Positions 8,289 through 17,042 of a DNA stretch of 41,908 bases are shown one piece after another (within the stretch, counting starts at the first letter, position 1; each line of letters begins with the position of its first letter). Origin of the DNA: Ferruginibacter sp. (GTDB lineage Bacteria > Bacteroidota > Bacteroidia > Chitinophagales > Chitinophagaceae); the NCBI GenBank assembly GCA_025362235.1, contig JANYGZ010000048.1, forward strand, positions 1-41,908, given 5' to 3'. The position numbers and the translations under genes were made by a program. Under the pieces are notes generated by a model. That model was not told where the DNA came from and searched no databases. It saw only the letters and a list, made by a program, of their open reading frames with translations.

Positions 8289-10994
8289 ATGAAAAAAAGT
8301 GTAAGTTATTTATGCGCTTTAGTTTTCGCTAATTGTATAACTATTGCAGCTTTTGCACAAACCACCACCATTACTGGTACCATTTTTAACCAGTCAAACA
8401 AAGAAACTGTTTCTGCCGTATCAATTACTGTAAAGGGTGAGGATGCCGGTACCTTTACCAGTGATAAAGGAAACTTTAACCTGACGGTTAGTAAACTACC
8501 TGTTACCCTGATAATATCCTCTGTTGGGTATACATTACAGGAACTGACAGTTAACAGTACTGCGCCCCTAACTATTAACCTTGAGCCAAACAATGCATTG
8601 GGGCAGGAAGTAGTGGTTTCAGCTTCCCGTGTATCTCAAAAAATAATGGAGTCGCCGGTTTCTATTGAAAGAATTAGTTCGGTGGATATACGTACCGCAC
8701 CGGCAGCTAATTTTTACGATATTGTTTCCACTTTAAAAGGGGTAGATGTCACTACCTCCTCTTTAACTTTTAGAACACCAACCACCCGTGGATTTGGCGG
8801 CAGCGGCAATGTGAGGTTTAACCAGTTGGTTGATGGAATGGATAACCAGGCCCCTGGGCTGAACTTTTCTGTTGGTGCCATTGTTGGTTTAAATGCATTG
8901 GATGTTGATAATATAGAATTATTGCCTGGTGCATCTTCTGCCTTATATGGTTCTGGCGGCATGAATGGCACCATGCTGATGACCAGTAAAAACCCTTTCA
9001 AATACCAGGGTTTATCTTTTGAAGTAAAAGAAGGGATGATGCATGCAGGAAGTACTGCGGAATATCCTACTTCATTATATACAAACTGGTCTTTACGATG
9101 GGCACAAAAAGTATCTGAAAAATTTGCTTATAAAATAACCACAGAATATATACAGGGTAAAGACTGGATAGGGATAGATAACAGGAATTACGACCTATTG
9201 AATACTACTGTTAAATCAGGTACCAGAATTACCGATCCGAACTATAATGGTATAAACGTTTATGGTGATGAAACATCAGCAGATATCCGGCAAGTATTAA
9301 ACGGAATAGCAGCCCAGGCACCTTTTCTGGCTCCCTTTATCAGCACATTAACAACGCAACCAATTAATGTATCCCGTACTGGTTATACTGAAAAGGAAGT
9401 ACTTGATCCCAATACAGTAAATTATAAAATAGGAGGATCTTTAAATTATAAAATTACACCGGGTACAGAAGCAACTTTAGCCGCTTATTGGGGTACGGGA
9501 AACACTGTTTATACTGCTGCTTCAAGGTACTCGATTAAAAATTTTAAAATGGGGCAGTACCTGTTTCAATTAACTAATAAAAACTGGATGTTCCGTGCTT
9601 ATACAACACAGGAAAATGCCGGCGATACTTATAATCTTGGTGCTACCACACAGGTATTTAACGAGGTATGGAAACCCAGCGGAGGATCAACAGGATGGTA
9701 TGCCCAATATGGCCAGGCGTATTTAAATGCCATGCTTGGCGGTTCATCTGCACAAAATGCCCATAACGCGGCAAGAGCCGTTGCAGATGTTGGAAGGCCT
9801 GTAGCAGGGTCAGACGAATTTAATACTATTTATAACAAGGTTCGCCAGGTACCTGTTCCAAACGGAGGGTTGTTATTAGACAGGTCAGATTTGTATGCTG
9901 CGGAAGCTAATTATAATTTAACACCCATCACCAAATCATTTGCGGATATTCTTATTGGGGCTAATTTTAAAGAGTATAGTTTGAATTCGCAGGGAACTTT
10001 GTTTGCAGATACAGCCGGCTCTATCGGCATAACTGAGGCCGGGGCTTTTATACAGGCATCAAGGGCAATTACAAACAAGCTTAATATATCGTTTTCCGGC
10101 AGGTACGATAAAAATCAAAACTTTAATGGCCGTTTTACTCCAAGGGTAACTGCTTTATATAAGGTTGCAGAAAATAATAATATCAGGTTTTCATATCAAA
10201 CAGCGTATCGTTTTCCTTCTAATCAAATGCAATGGATAAACCTCGTTTTACCTTCGTATATACTGATTGGTGGCAACAAGGCATTTATTGATATATACAG
10301 TTTTGATACCAACCCTGCTTATTATGTTGATTCATTGGCAAATGGTAAACTGGTTAAATTTAATTTTACTGAATTAAAACCAGAATCGCTTAGTTCTTTT
10401 GAATTAGGGTATAAAGGTTTGGTAATGGATTCAAAATTGCTGATAGATGTATTTGGATATTATGGGCAGTACACAAATTTTCTGGCACGGACCAGGGTAA
10501 TTCAGGCAAAAAATGGAGGAGCGCCTAAGGATGGTCAAGTTTATTCTGTGCCTGTTAACTCTCCATCAAAAGTACAGACTAATGGTTATGGTATAGGATT
10601 GAGTTATAGTTTACCGCGTAACTATTCTATAAACTTCAATTTTGCTTCAGATAATTTAACAAACGTTCCTGCAAATTTTATTGCTTCATTTAATTCACCA
10701 AAATATAAATTAAATGCAAGTGTTTCAAATTCCGGTTTTGGCAAAAACAAACTGATGGGATTTACTGTGGCATACAGGTGGCAGGATGCTTTTTATTTCC
10801 AGGGTGATTTGGCAACAGGTGATTTACCATCGGTACAAACGCTGGATGCACAATTCAGTTATAAAATTTCAAAAGCAAAATCTATTATTAAACTGGGGGC
10901 GACTAATTTGCTGAACCAATATTACTACAATGGAGTCGGTAACTCTTACGTAGGGGGCCTGTACTATATTAGTTTTGGGTATAATGTTTATTAA
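8289..10994 (+). CDS. TonB-dependent outer-membrane receptor (paralogue 1)
   Basis: The frame is open from 8124, but the ATG at 8289 gives a normal signal peptide (MKKSVSYLCALVFANC...AFAQ), so it is chosen; the product is 901 residues. Domain order is: signal peptide 1-23, carboxypeptidase-regulatory-like domain about 25-100 (TITGTIFNQ, ISSVGYTLQELTV), a TonB-box-like EVVVSASR, plug about 115-240 (LKGVDVT, TRGFGGSGN, GASSALYGSGGMNGT), then a beta-barrel ending in aromatic YISFGYNVY. It imports or exchanges an unknown ligand across the outer membrane with TonB energy. It is followed 49 bp later by a fasciclin lipoprotein rather than a SusD-like partner. It is a clear paralogue of 38170-40926. 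Confidence 0.94.
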   Translation: MKKSVSYLCALVFANCITIAAFAQTTTITGTIFNQSNKETVSAVSITVKGEDAGTFTSDKGNFNLTVSKLPVTLIISSVGYTLQELTVNSTAPLTINLEPNNALGQEVVVSASRVSQKIMESPVSIERISSVDIRTAPAANFYDIVSTLKGVDVTTSSLTFRTPTTRGFGGSGNVRFNQLVDGMDNQAPGLNFSVGAIVGLNALDVDNIELLPGASSALYGSGGMNGTMLMTSKNPFKYQGLSFEVKEGMMHAGSTAEYPTSLYTNWSLRWAQKVSEKFAYKITTEYIQGKDWIGIDNRNYDLLNTTVKSGTRITDPNYNGINVYGDETSADIRQVLNGIAAQAPFLAPFISTLTTQPINVSRTGYTEKEVLDPNTVNYKIGGSLNYKITPGTEATLAAYWGTGNTVYTAASRYSIKNFKMGQYLFQLTNKNWMFRAYTTQENAGDTYNLGATTQVFNEVWKPSGGSTGWYAQYGQAYLNAMLGGSSAQNAHNAARAVADVGRPVAGSDEFNTIYNKVRQVPVPNGGLLLDRSDLYAAEANYNLTPITKSFADILIGANFKEYSLNSQGTLFADTAGSIGITEAGAFIQASRAITNKLNISFSGRYDKNQNFNGRFTPRVTALYKVAENNNIRFSYQTAYRFPSNQMQWINLVLPSYILIGGNKAFIDIYSFDTNPAYYVDSLANGKLVKFNFTELKPESLSSFELGYKGLVMDSKLLIDVFGYYGQYTNFLARTRVIQAKNGGAPKDGQVYSVPVNSPSKVQTNGYGIGLSYSLPRNYSINFNFASDNLTNVPANFIASFNSPKYKLNASVSNSGFGKNKLMGFTVAYRWQDAFYFQGDLATGDLPSVQTLDAQFSYKISKAKSIIKLGATNLLNQYYYNGVGNSYVGGLYYISFGYNVY

Positions 10995-11043
10995 TATAAT
11001 TTAATCAAAACCTACCGCTCTATTTAAAATTAAAACTTTGTTT

Positions 11044-12273
11044 ATGAAATATATAATTCAAAAAATTAAAATTCATTTGTTGTTGATTGGTTTTGTAATA
11101 CTGGTTTTATCGTCTTGTAACAAACCACCAGCAGAGTTTCCAGAGGAAACAGTCCCACCCCCAACAGGGTTATCGTTAGGTGCTGCTATTGCCGCTACAC
11201 CAACTGACAGCCTTTATAACAGGCTTATAATAAAAGCAGGCATGGTGGCGCTTATAAGTAATACGGATGCCACCTATACCATGTTTGTACCGGACAATAA
11301 TGCTATGAAATTTTTTATTAACGCCATCTCAGGCGGTGCTGTACCATTAACTGCACCGGATGCTGTTTTCTCTGCATTTATAACTGCAAATATTCCAGCT
11401 TCAACGGCCGGTGCAATTGTTAGTTATAATACCTGTGGCCAGGCATTGGCATCAGCAAATATCCCGTCTACTTTTCCAAATTTTCAATACCCCAGTATCC
11501 TAAATCCTGCACCTACAGTAAGTGCCCTGTTAAGGTTAACAACTTTCCCCACTACACGTAACGGGGCATGGGTAAATAATATTCCCTTAATATCGCCCAA
11601 TATTTTTGCGGCCAACGGGGTAATATATAACACTGCTTTTGTTCCTACACCTCCACAGCGTTATTTATGGGACAGGATAAGTACCGACCCCAAATTAACG
11701 TATTTAAAAGCGGCTATTAACCGTGCTGATAGCGGCACGGCTGCACCGGGTACATTGCAGGGGGCCCTATTAAACATCGGTGCAAACCTTACAGTATTTG
11801 CACCTACAGATGCAGCTTTTCAGGTAACACTTACTGGTGCTATTTACAAGGGATTATTAGCAATGGGTGTTCCACCTTCTATTGCGTTCCGCCAGGCTAA
11901 AATATTGGCTTCAACACCGGCAGTATTCAGCAATCCTGCATTATATGGAGTGTTAACTGCTCAAACCGTAAAAGGTATTATTGTGTATCATATTTTAGGC
12001 AGCAGGGCTTATACAAATAATTTTCCTACAACTACAACCTACTATCCTACACTTTTAAATGGAGGAGTGCCAACTCACCCGGGCGTAGGGTTAACGGCTG
12101 TTTTTGGTAGTCCATTTGTTACTGCTGCAACGGTAAAAGGGGTAGCCAACGCAACAGCATCAAATATTATTATCAACGCATCGCCGCTTATACCCGATCC
12201 TTCAGGTACAAGCGACCAGCAATATTTAAATGGTGTTTTGCAAAAAATAGACCAGGTACTTCTACCTCAATAA
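11044..12273 (+). CDS. fasciclin (FAS1) domain lipoprotein
   Basis: ATG at 11044 (preferred over an in-frame TTG at 11038) gives 409 residues. Residues 1-25 are a lipoprotein signal ending in LSSC (C25). Two fasciclin-type domains are visible. The first carries TMFVPDNNAMKFF, the second LTVFAPTDAAFQ and GIIVYHILGSRAYTNN, which match the H1/H2 boxes of FAS1 modules. FAS1 proteins mediate adhesion or surface binding. The 49-bp spacing after the TonB-dependent receptor suggests one operon, with this lipoprotein as a surface partner of the receptor; the partnership is inference. The gene ends at a strong terminator. Confidence 0.9.
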   Translation: MKYIIQKIKIHLLLIGFVILVLSSCNKPPAEFPEETVPPPTGLSLGAAIAATPTDSLYNRLIIKAGMVALISNTDATYTMFVPDNNAMKFFINAISGGAVPLTAPDAVFSAFITANIPASTAGAIVSYNTCGQALASANIPSTFPNFQYPSILNPAPTVSALLRLTTFPTTRNGAWVNNIPLISPNIFAANGVIYNTAFVPTPPQRYLWDRISTDPKLTYLKAAINRADSGTAAPGTLQGALLNIGANLTVFAPTDAAFQVTLTGAIYKGLLAMGVPPSIAFRQAKILASTPAVFSNPALYGVLTAQTVKGIIVYHILGSRAYTNNFPTTTTYYPTLLNGGVPTHPGVGLTAVFGSPFVTAATVKGVANATASNIIINASPLIPDPSGTSDQQYLNGVLQKIDQVLLPQ

Positions 12274-12285
12274 ATGATTTGATAC

Positions 12286-12325
12286 AAATAAAAAAGCCCC
12301 GAAATTTTCGGGACTTTTTTATTTT
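12286..12325. terminator. bidirectional Rho-independent terminator
   Basis: The stem is AAATAAAAAAG, one C/A mismatch, CCCGAA, loop ATT, TTCGGG, CTTTTTTATTT. The GC core is flanked by an A-run on one side and a T-run on the other, so it can stop both the fasciclin gene and convergent ychF. Confidence 0.9.
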
Positions 12326-12344
12326 GAAAATTTTGATGCTATAC

Positions 12345-13445
12345 TTACACATTAAACCTAAAGTGCATTACATCTCCATCATGAACAATGTATTCTTTTC
12401 CCTCAATTCTTAACCGGCCATTTTCCCTACAGGCAGCCTCTGATTTATAAGTAATGAAATCTTCATAAGCAATTACTTCTGCCTTTATAAAACCTTTCTC
12501 AAAATCAGTATGGATAACACTTGCAGCCTGAGGCGCTTTCCAGCCTTGGTGAATGGTCCATGCCCTTACTTCCTGCACGCCTGCAGTAAAGTAGGTAGAT
12601 AAATTTAATAATTTATAAGTAGAATGTATTAATCTGTCCAATGCGGGTTCTGCCATTTTATATTCTTCCATAAACATGGCCTTGTCTTCAGGATTGTCCA
12701 TTTCTGCAATTTGTGCTTCAATGGCATTGGTCATAATAATGGCTTCTGCATTTTCTTTTTTTACAGCCTCCATCAATGCATCAGAATATTTATTACCGGT
12801 ATGCATACTTGCTTCATCAACATTGGCAACATATAAAACAGGTTTATCACTTAATAAAAAATTTTCAGCGATCGCCGCTTTTTCTTCTTTTGATAAACCC
12901 ATCGACAAAATACTTTTGCCTTTATTCAAATGGTCTTTGCACCTGAGTAAAACATCATATTCCAGTTTCAATTTTGCATCGCCGGTTTTCAGCATTTTTT
13001 CGGTACGGGCAATTTTTCTTTCTACGCTGTCGAGGTCTTTTAACTGCAGTTCTGTTTCGATAATTTCTTTATCGCTGAGCGGATCAATAGCGCCCTCATC
13101 CCTTAAAATATTCTCATCTTCAAAACAACGTACCACATGAATGATGGCATCCACCTCACGTATATTCGCCAAAAATTTATTGCCTAATCCTTCCCCTTTG
13201 CTGGCGCCACGTACAAGGCCGGCAATATCCACTATTTCAATTTGCGTAGGTACGGTACGGTTAGGTTGTACCAGCTCAGCCAATTTATCTATTCTTGGGT
13301 CGGGTACATTTACCAAACCTGTATTGGGCTCAATAGTACAAAACCGGTAGTTGCTTGCCTGTGCCTTTGCACTATTGCTTACTGCATTAAATAAAGTTGA
13401 TTTTCCTACATTGGGTAATCCCACGATACCTGCCTTTAAAGCCAT
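12345..13445 (-). CDS. ychF: redox-regulated ATPase YchF (Obg-like GTPase family)
   Basis: The 366-residue length is typical of YchF/OLA1. The P-loop GLPNVGKST is at 9-17. [20 protein letters not shown] is the switch II region, YVANVDEA lies where the G4 motif normally is, and the C-terminal TGS domain contains [20 protein letters not shown] and ends [12 protein letters not shown]. YchF binds ribosomes, prefers ATP to GTP, and is implicated in stress and translation control. The G4 motif is non-canonical (NVDE rather than NKxD), as expected for this ATP-preferring family. It is transcribed alone, converging on the fasciclin gene. Cytoplasmic. Confidence 0.97.
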   Translation of the reverse strand: MALKAGIVGLPNVGKSTLFNAVSNSAKAQASNYRFCTIEPNTGLVNVPDPRIDKLAELVQPNRTVPTQIEIVDIAGLVRGASKGEGLGNKFLANIREVDAIIHVVRCFEDENILRDEGAIDPLSDKEIIETELQLKDLDSVERKIARTEKMLKTGDAKLKLEYDVLLRCKDHLNKGKSILSMGLSKEEKAAIAENFLLSDKPVLYVANVDEASMHTGNKYSDALMEAVKKENAEAIIMTNAIEAQIAEMDNPEDKAMFMEEYKMAEPALDRLIHSTYKLLNLSTYFTAGVQEVRAWTIHQGWKAPQAASVIHTDFEKGFIKAEVIAYEDFITYKSEAACRENGRLRIEGKEYIVHDGDVMHFRFNV

Positions 13446-13483
13446 TATATTGTAAATTTATTTTAATTGTTGTGTTTAAGCTT

Positions 13484-13514
13484 AAGCTTTACAACCACAG
13501 GCTAAAGCTTTTTT
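13484..13514 (+). terminator. perfect 8-bp hairpin with T tail in a divergent spacer
   Basis: AAGCTTTA (13484-13491) and TAAAGCTT (13503-13510) form a stem with an 11-nt loop followed by further T residues. It has terminator form, but it lies between divergent ychF and the SpmAB gene, so what it would terminate is unclear. Confidence 0.4.
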
Positions 13515-13637
13515 AGAGGTGCAAAGGTAAGGTTTGCTTTGAAATATCAGTTTTCAGTATAAAACACTAATTTGTGGGCACATGAGAATTATGGTGGTGA
13601 ACATAAAAATTTGAGCAATAACTTTCAATAGTAAAGC

Positions 13638-13667
13638 AAATTATCAATTATTAATTATCCATTATTA
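13638..13667. repeat. AT-rich heptamer-like repeat upstream of the SpmAB gene
   Basis: Units of AATTAT[CT] run almost to the ATG at 13670. They share their sequence with 6010-6044. Confidence 0.5.
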
Positions 13668-13669
13668 CT

Positions 13670-14950
13670 ATGGCATTAAGTAGAATTTGGTCGGCTTTTA
13701 TAATTATTGCCATAACTGTGGCAGGTATTAAATGTTTTTTCTTTGGCGACTCGCAGATTTTTGCCTGGATGGTAAGTGGTAAAGCAAGCGACCCTTCCAA
13801 TCCGCTAAAATTGGATGGCATTATCGAAACCTGTTGGGTAGCTGTTGAAATTTGTTTAAAGCTGATAGGTATTTTAGCATTGTTCATTGGTTTTATGAAT
13901 ATTGCCGAAAAGGCTGGCGGGATAAGGCTTTTGTCACGCATTGTTGGCCCGTTTTTTTCAAAGCTTTTTCCTGAAATTCCAAAAGGGCATCCATCGATGG
14001 GGCATATGATCATGAATTTTTCTGCAAATCTTTTGGGGCTGGATAATGCGGCTACACCATTTGGATTAAAAGCAATGGAAAGTTTGCAGGAAATTAATGT
14101 GAATAAAGAAGTGGCTTCCAATTCGCAGATAATGTTTCTCTGTTTGCATGCAGCAGGTTTAAATTTAATACCGGTAAGTGTGATTGCTGTAAGGGCCGCA
14201 CAACATGCTTCAGACCCTACAGATGTTTTTCTTCCCTGCATGATTGTAACTTTTGTGGGTACCATCACCGCCATGATGATTGTTTCTTTTAAGCAGAAGA
14301 TCAATTTATTACAGCCAGTAATATTGGCCTGGATATTAGCCATTTCTGCTATCATTGTATTGTTGGTTTTTTATGTAACCAAGTTAGATGCTGCGGGTAT
14401 ACAACTATTTTCAGGTAAAGTAAGTAATGGATTGATTTTATTGGTTTTTCTGCTGATTGTTTTGGGAGGCCTTTATAAAAAGATAGACTTGTTTGCTGCT
14501 TTTGTGGATGGTGCTAAAAATGGTTTTGATACAGCGATCCGTATTATACCTTATATACTTGGAATATTGGTTGCAGTAAGCATGTTGCGTACAAGCGGCA
14601 CATTTGATGCAGTGATTTCGGCAATGAAACATTTTTTCGTCATGCTTGGTGCAGATACACGTTTTGTTGACGGCTTACCAACTGCATTAATAAGGCCATT
14701 GAGCGGCGGTGCAGCAAGAGGTATGATGGTGAGTACCATGACTACTTTTGGCCCCGATTCTTTTGCCAGCAGGTTATCAGGAATTTTTCAGGGGGCATCG
14801 GATACAACATTTTATGTGGTGGCTGTATATTTTGGGGCGGTATCTATAAAGAATACACGTTATTCAGTGGGTGCTATGCTCCTTGCTGATTTAGTGGGTA
14901 TTATTACTGCCATCATTTTATGTTATTTGTTTTTTGGAAACAGTATTTAA
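13670..14950 (+). CDS. nucleoside-recognition (Gate) membrane protein, SpmA-SpmB fusion
   Basis: The 426-residue polytopic membrane protein has two Gate-type halves. The N-terminal half resembles spore maturation protein SpmA (FMNIAEKAGGIRLLSRIVGP, NLLGLDNAATPFGLKAME, NSQIMFLCLHAAGLNLIP). The C-terminal half resembles SpmB (DGAKNGFDTAIRIIPYILGI, LPTALIRPLSGGAARGMMV, SDTTFYVVAVYFGAVSIKNTR). In endospore formers SpmA and SpmB are separate proteins; non-sporulating Bacteroidota commonly carry the fusion. The transported solute is not established. The ATG at 13670 follows the heptamer repeat directly. The gene stands alone, converging on a small lipoprotein gene. Confidence 0.9.
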   Translation: MALSRIWSAFIIIAITVAGIKCFFFGDSQIFAWMVSGKASDPSNPLKLDGIIETCWVAVEICLKLIGILALFIGFMNIAEKAGGIRLLSRIVGPFFSKLFPEIPKGHPSMGHMIMNFSANLLGLDNAATPFGLKAMESLQEINVNKEVASNSQIMFLCLHAAGLNLIPVSVIAVRAAQHASDPTDVFLPCMIVTFVGTITAMMIVSFKQKINLLQPVILAWILAISAIIVLLVFYVTKLDAAGIQLFSGKVSNGLILLVFLLIVLGGLYKKIDLFAAFVDGAKNGFDTAIRIIPYILGILVAVSMLRTSGTFDAVISAMKHFFVMLGADTRFVDGLPTALIRPLSGGAARGMMVSTMTTFGPDSFASRLSGIFQGASDTTFYVVAVYFGAVSIKNTRYSVGAMLLADLVGIITAIILCYLFFGNSI

Positions 14951-15009
14951 TGAAAGCTTGTTTTATTTGAAGTATCATTACCACTATTACTGATGTTGGC
15001 TTTTCTTTT

Positions 15010-15570
15010 TCATTTCAGTTTTAATATACCTCCTTCTTTAAGAACTTTGTTGTATTCATCCCAATAGTCTGTTCTTAAAAATCTCAACATTGTGATGTCC
15101 ATATTATCTGAAAGTGTTAAATCCTTTGCAGAACTTTTAAATAAATCATATTGCAAAGGTGGCTCTGCCCATTCCAAAGTATATTGGTAAGCGTCGAGAA
15201 TTTTATTTTTATCGTCTGTCTTTATAATTAAGATGTCGTGAAAGACTTTAAATCTGTTTTCATCGCAACACCCTATTCCTTTAAAAGTTGAAAGAAATTG
15301 ATAGTATTTATATTGTCCGCTAACGGGTGCAAAAATTGACATTAGATTCCTTAGGAGGGTATCTTTAATGTTGTCATCAATATTGTTAAGTTTTAAATAA
15401 TCAAAGTCAGAATTTATTGTTTGTTCTTTAAGTCTGTAAATCTTCGCTTCTTTTAATCCTGTTGCCGAATCGTTTTGGGTGGAAACAAAAATTATTTTTA
15501 CAGGCTTTGTCTGGCAAGAAGCAAGTCCTATTGATATTATCAATGTAAGGAATGTCAAAAATATTTTCAC
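15010..15570 (-). CDS. small lipoprotein of unknown function
   Basis: This 186-residue protein has a lipoprotein signal (MKIFLTFLTLIISIGLASC, C19). The mature part is mixed and hydrophilic, with no motif I recognise; GIGCCDENRFKVFHDIL carries an unusual Cys-Cys pair. It is a lone gene, 72 bp downstream of the serine hydrolase on the same strand. It has no visible hairpin at its 3' end, unlike the other lone exported genes in this window. Coding quality looks normal and the frame is intact. Confidence 0.75.
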   Translation of the reverse strand: MKIFLTFLTLIISIGLASCQTKPVKIIFVSTQNDSATGLKEAKIYRLKEQTINSDFDYLKLNNIDDNIKDTLLRNLMSIFAPVSGQYKYYQFLSTFKGIGCCDENRFKVFHDILIIKTDDKNKILDAYQYTLEWAEPPLQYDLFKSSAKDLTLSDNMDITMLRFLRTDYWDEYNKVLKEGGILKLK

Positions 15571-15642
15571 TTGTCTGTTATTTAAGTTTGTTCTCTAAGG
15601 TGATTGTCTGCATAGTCTTTAAAAATGCCAATCAACACTATT

Positions 15643-16989
15643 TTACCGATGCTTTTTATGCTTCTTACTAACTTGGAGTTTTTTTGTTTTTTTGGATGCA
15701 CTCTTTGTATTTGTTGCATTACCATCAGCCTTTGCAGGCATCAGTATAGTATTTATTTTAGAATTTTCATTCTCATCTTCTTCAGATCCTATTCCATTAT
15801 AATCGCCAAATAAATCGGCCAGTTCTTTTGCATGATAAATGTTACGGTTATATTTATTGCCCACCACAATGATAACAGCCGAGTCTGGTAACAGCCGAAC
15901 AAAAGAAGCATTATTACCATGCCACCAGCCATTGTGATAAATTGTTTTTTTACCATTGGGATAAATATTCATTCTCCAGCCGAGACCATAATTTCTTATA
16001 CCCGATTTTTCATTGCTGTAAGGAGCGTAAGCCTGTTCTAAAGTTTGTGGCGTAAATATCTTGCCGCAGCTTAAAGCCCTGTCCCATATTAACAAATCCC
16101 TTGGGGTGGTGTAAATATTTTTATCGCCATATACACCATCTAAAAAATTCAATGGTATTATCCTGCCACGCCAATCGTAGCTGGGGTTTACTTTTGATGT
16201 ATCAAGACTGTTAAAAAGAAAGGTGTGTTTCATTTGCAGCGGTGTAAAAAAAGTTTGTTGTAAAAAATCCGGAAACTTTTTGCCGCTTTGTTTTTCTACA
16301 AGCAATGCAAGCAACGCATAATTGGTATTGCAATAGGTAAAGTGAGTATTGGGTGTAGCAATATTGGTAAGTTCTGCCTTTCGGGTAATTAAGTAATTTA
16401 ATACATCTTCATTTTTTATCAGTGAATCTTTATTCCACCCAAGTGTTTCCATAAAATAAAGATAATTGGGCAATCCGCTTCTGTGGCTCAATAAACTTCT
16501 GATGGTTACACCCGGGTAATTAAACTGCGGAAAATATTTACTGTACTCATCATCAATATTTAATTTACCATCCTGCCACAATTTTAAAACTGCCATGGCA
16601 GTAAAAGTTTTTGAAACAGAAGCTATATGAAAAGGAGTGAGTGAATCAATAACATCATGATGGTTTAAGTGACCGTTACCATTGTACGCTTCAAAAACTA
16701 TATTGCCGTTTTTTGCTACCAGTATCCCTCCATTAAATCCACTCGATCTTAAAGAAGTGTTATACCATGTTAAACAATCCAGGGATAATTGCTGTGATTC
16801 TTCTTTTGAAAGCGGTATAGGACTTGATAAAGCCATCGATTGCAAACTATCTTTTACGGTAAGTACTTTTTTATTGTCGGCAGAATTACATGATCCCATT
16901 AATAAGATTATTGGGATGATTCCATATAGGTATGTTATATGCATACCAGTAACAACAAGGTTAAAAACGGATCTTTTTGAAGGCATCAT
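15643..16989 (-). CDS. class C beta-lactamase-like serine hydrolase, lipoprotein
   Basis: The 448-residue protein has an N-terminal lipoprotein signal (GIIPIILLMGSC, C34). A start at the internal Met17 (16941) would give a shorter, cleaner signal and is equally possible. The catalytic triad motifs of the family are present: SVSK (S124, K127), YCN (Y219, N221) and HNG (352-354). The family includes class C beta-lactamases, D-peptidases and esterases; the substrate cannot be assigned. The last 30 or so residues form a Lys-rich, disordered-looking tail (KKTKKLQVSKKHKKHR) not typical of the family. It is divergent from serA by 53 bp. Confidence 0.9.
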   Translation of the reverse strand: MMPSKRSVFNLVVTGMHITYLYGIIPIILLMGSCNSADNKKVLTVKDSLQSMALSSPIPLSKEESQQLSLDCLTWYNTSLRSSGFNGGILVAKNGNIVFEAYNGNGHLNHHDVIDSLTPFHIASVSKTFTAMAVLKLWQDGKLNIDDEYSKYFPQFNYPGVTIRSLLSHRSGLPNYLYFMETLGWNKDSLIKNEDVLNYLITRKAELTNIATPNTHFTYCNTNYALLALLVEKQSGKKFPDFLQQTFFTPLQMKHTFLFNSLDTSKVNPSYDWRGRIIPLNFLDGVYGDKNIYTTPRDLLIWDRALSCGKIFTPQTLEQAYAPYSNEKSGIRNYGLGWRMNIYPNGKKTIYHNGWWHGNNASFVRLLPDSAVIIVVGNKYNRNIYHAKELADLFGDYNGIGSEEDENENSKINTILMPAKADGNATNTKSASKKTKKLQVSKKHKKHR

Positions 16990-17012
16990 AAAATATTAAA
17001 CGATAGAAAGAA

Positions 17013-17020
17013 TATATTTG
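17013..17020 (+). promoter_or_regulatory. candidate -7 box of serA promoter
   Basis: TATATTTG matches TAnnTTTG exactly and lies 22 bp before the serA ATG. No -33 TTTG was found at normal spacing (the nearest is 33 bp upstream). Confidence 0.45.
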
Positions 17021-17042
17021 TGCAAAATAAGAAGTAATATTC

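Noticed and set aside
12676..13140. 154-codon plus-strand ORF inside ychF
   Set aside because: Antisense shadow of ychF; Ser-rich low-quality translation.
13651..14355. 234-codon minus-strand ORF opposite the SpmAB gene
   Set aside because: It is antisense to a clear membrane protein gene and has no recognisable motifs; a shadow ORF.
13670..14950. Evidence for sporulation from the Spm-like protein
   Set aside because: Fused SpmA/SpmB proteins are common in non-sporulating Bacteroidota and no other sporulation gene is present.
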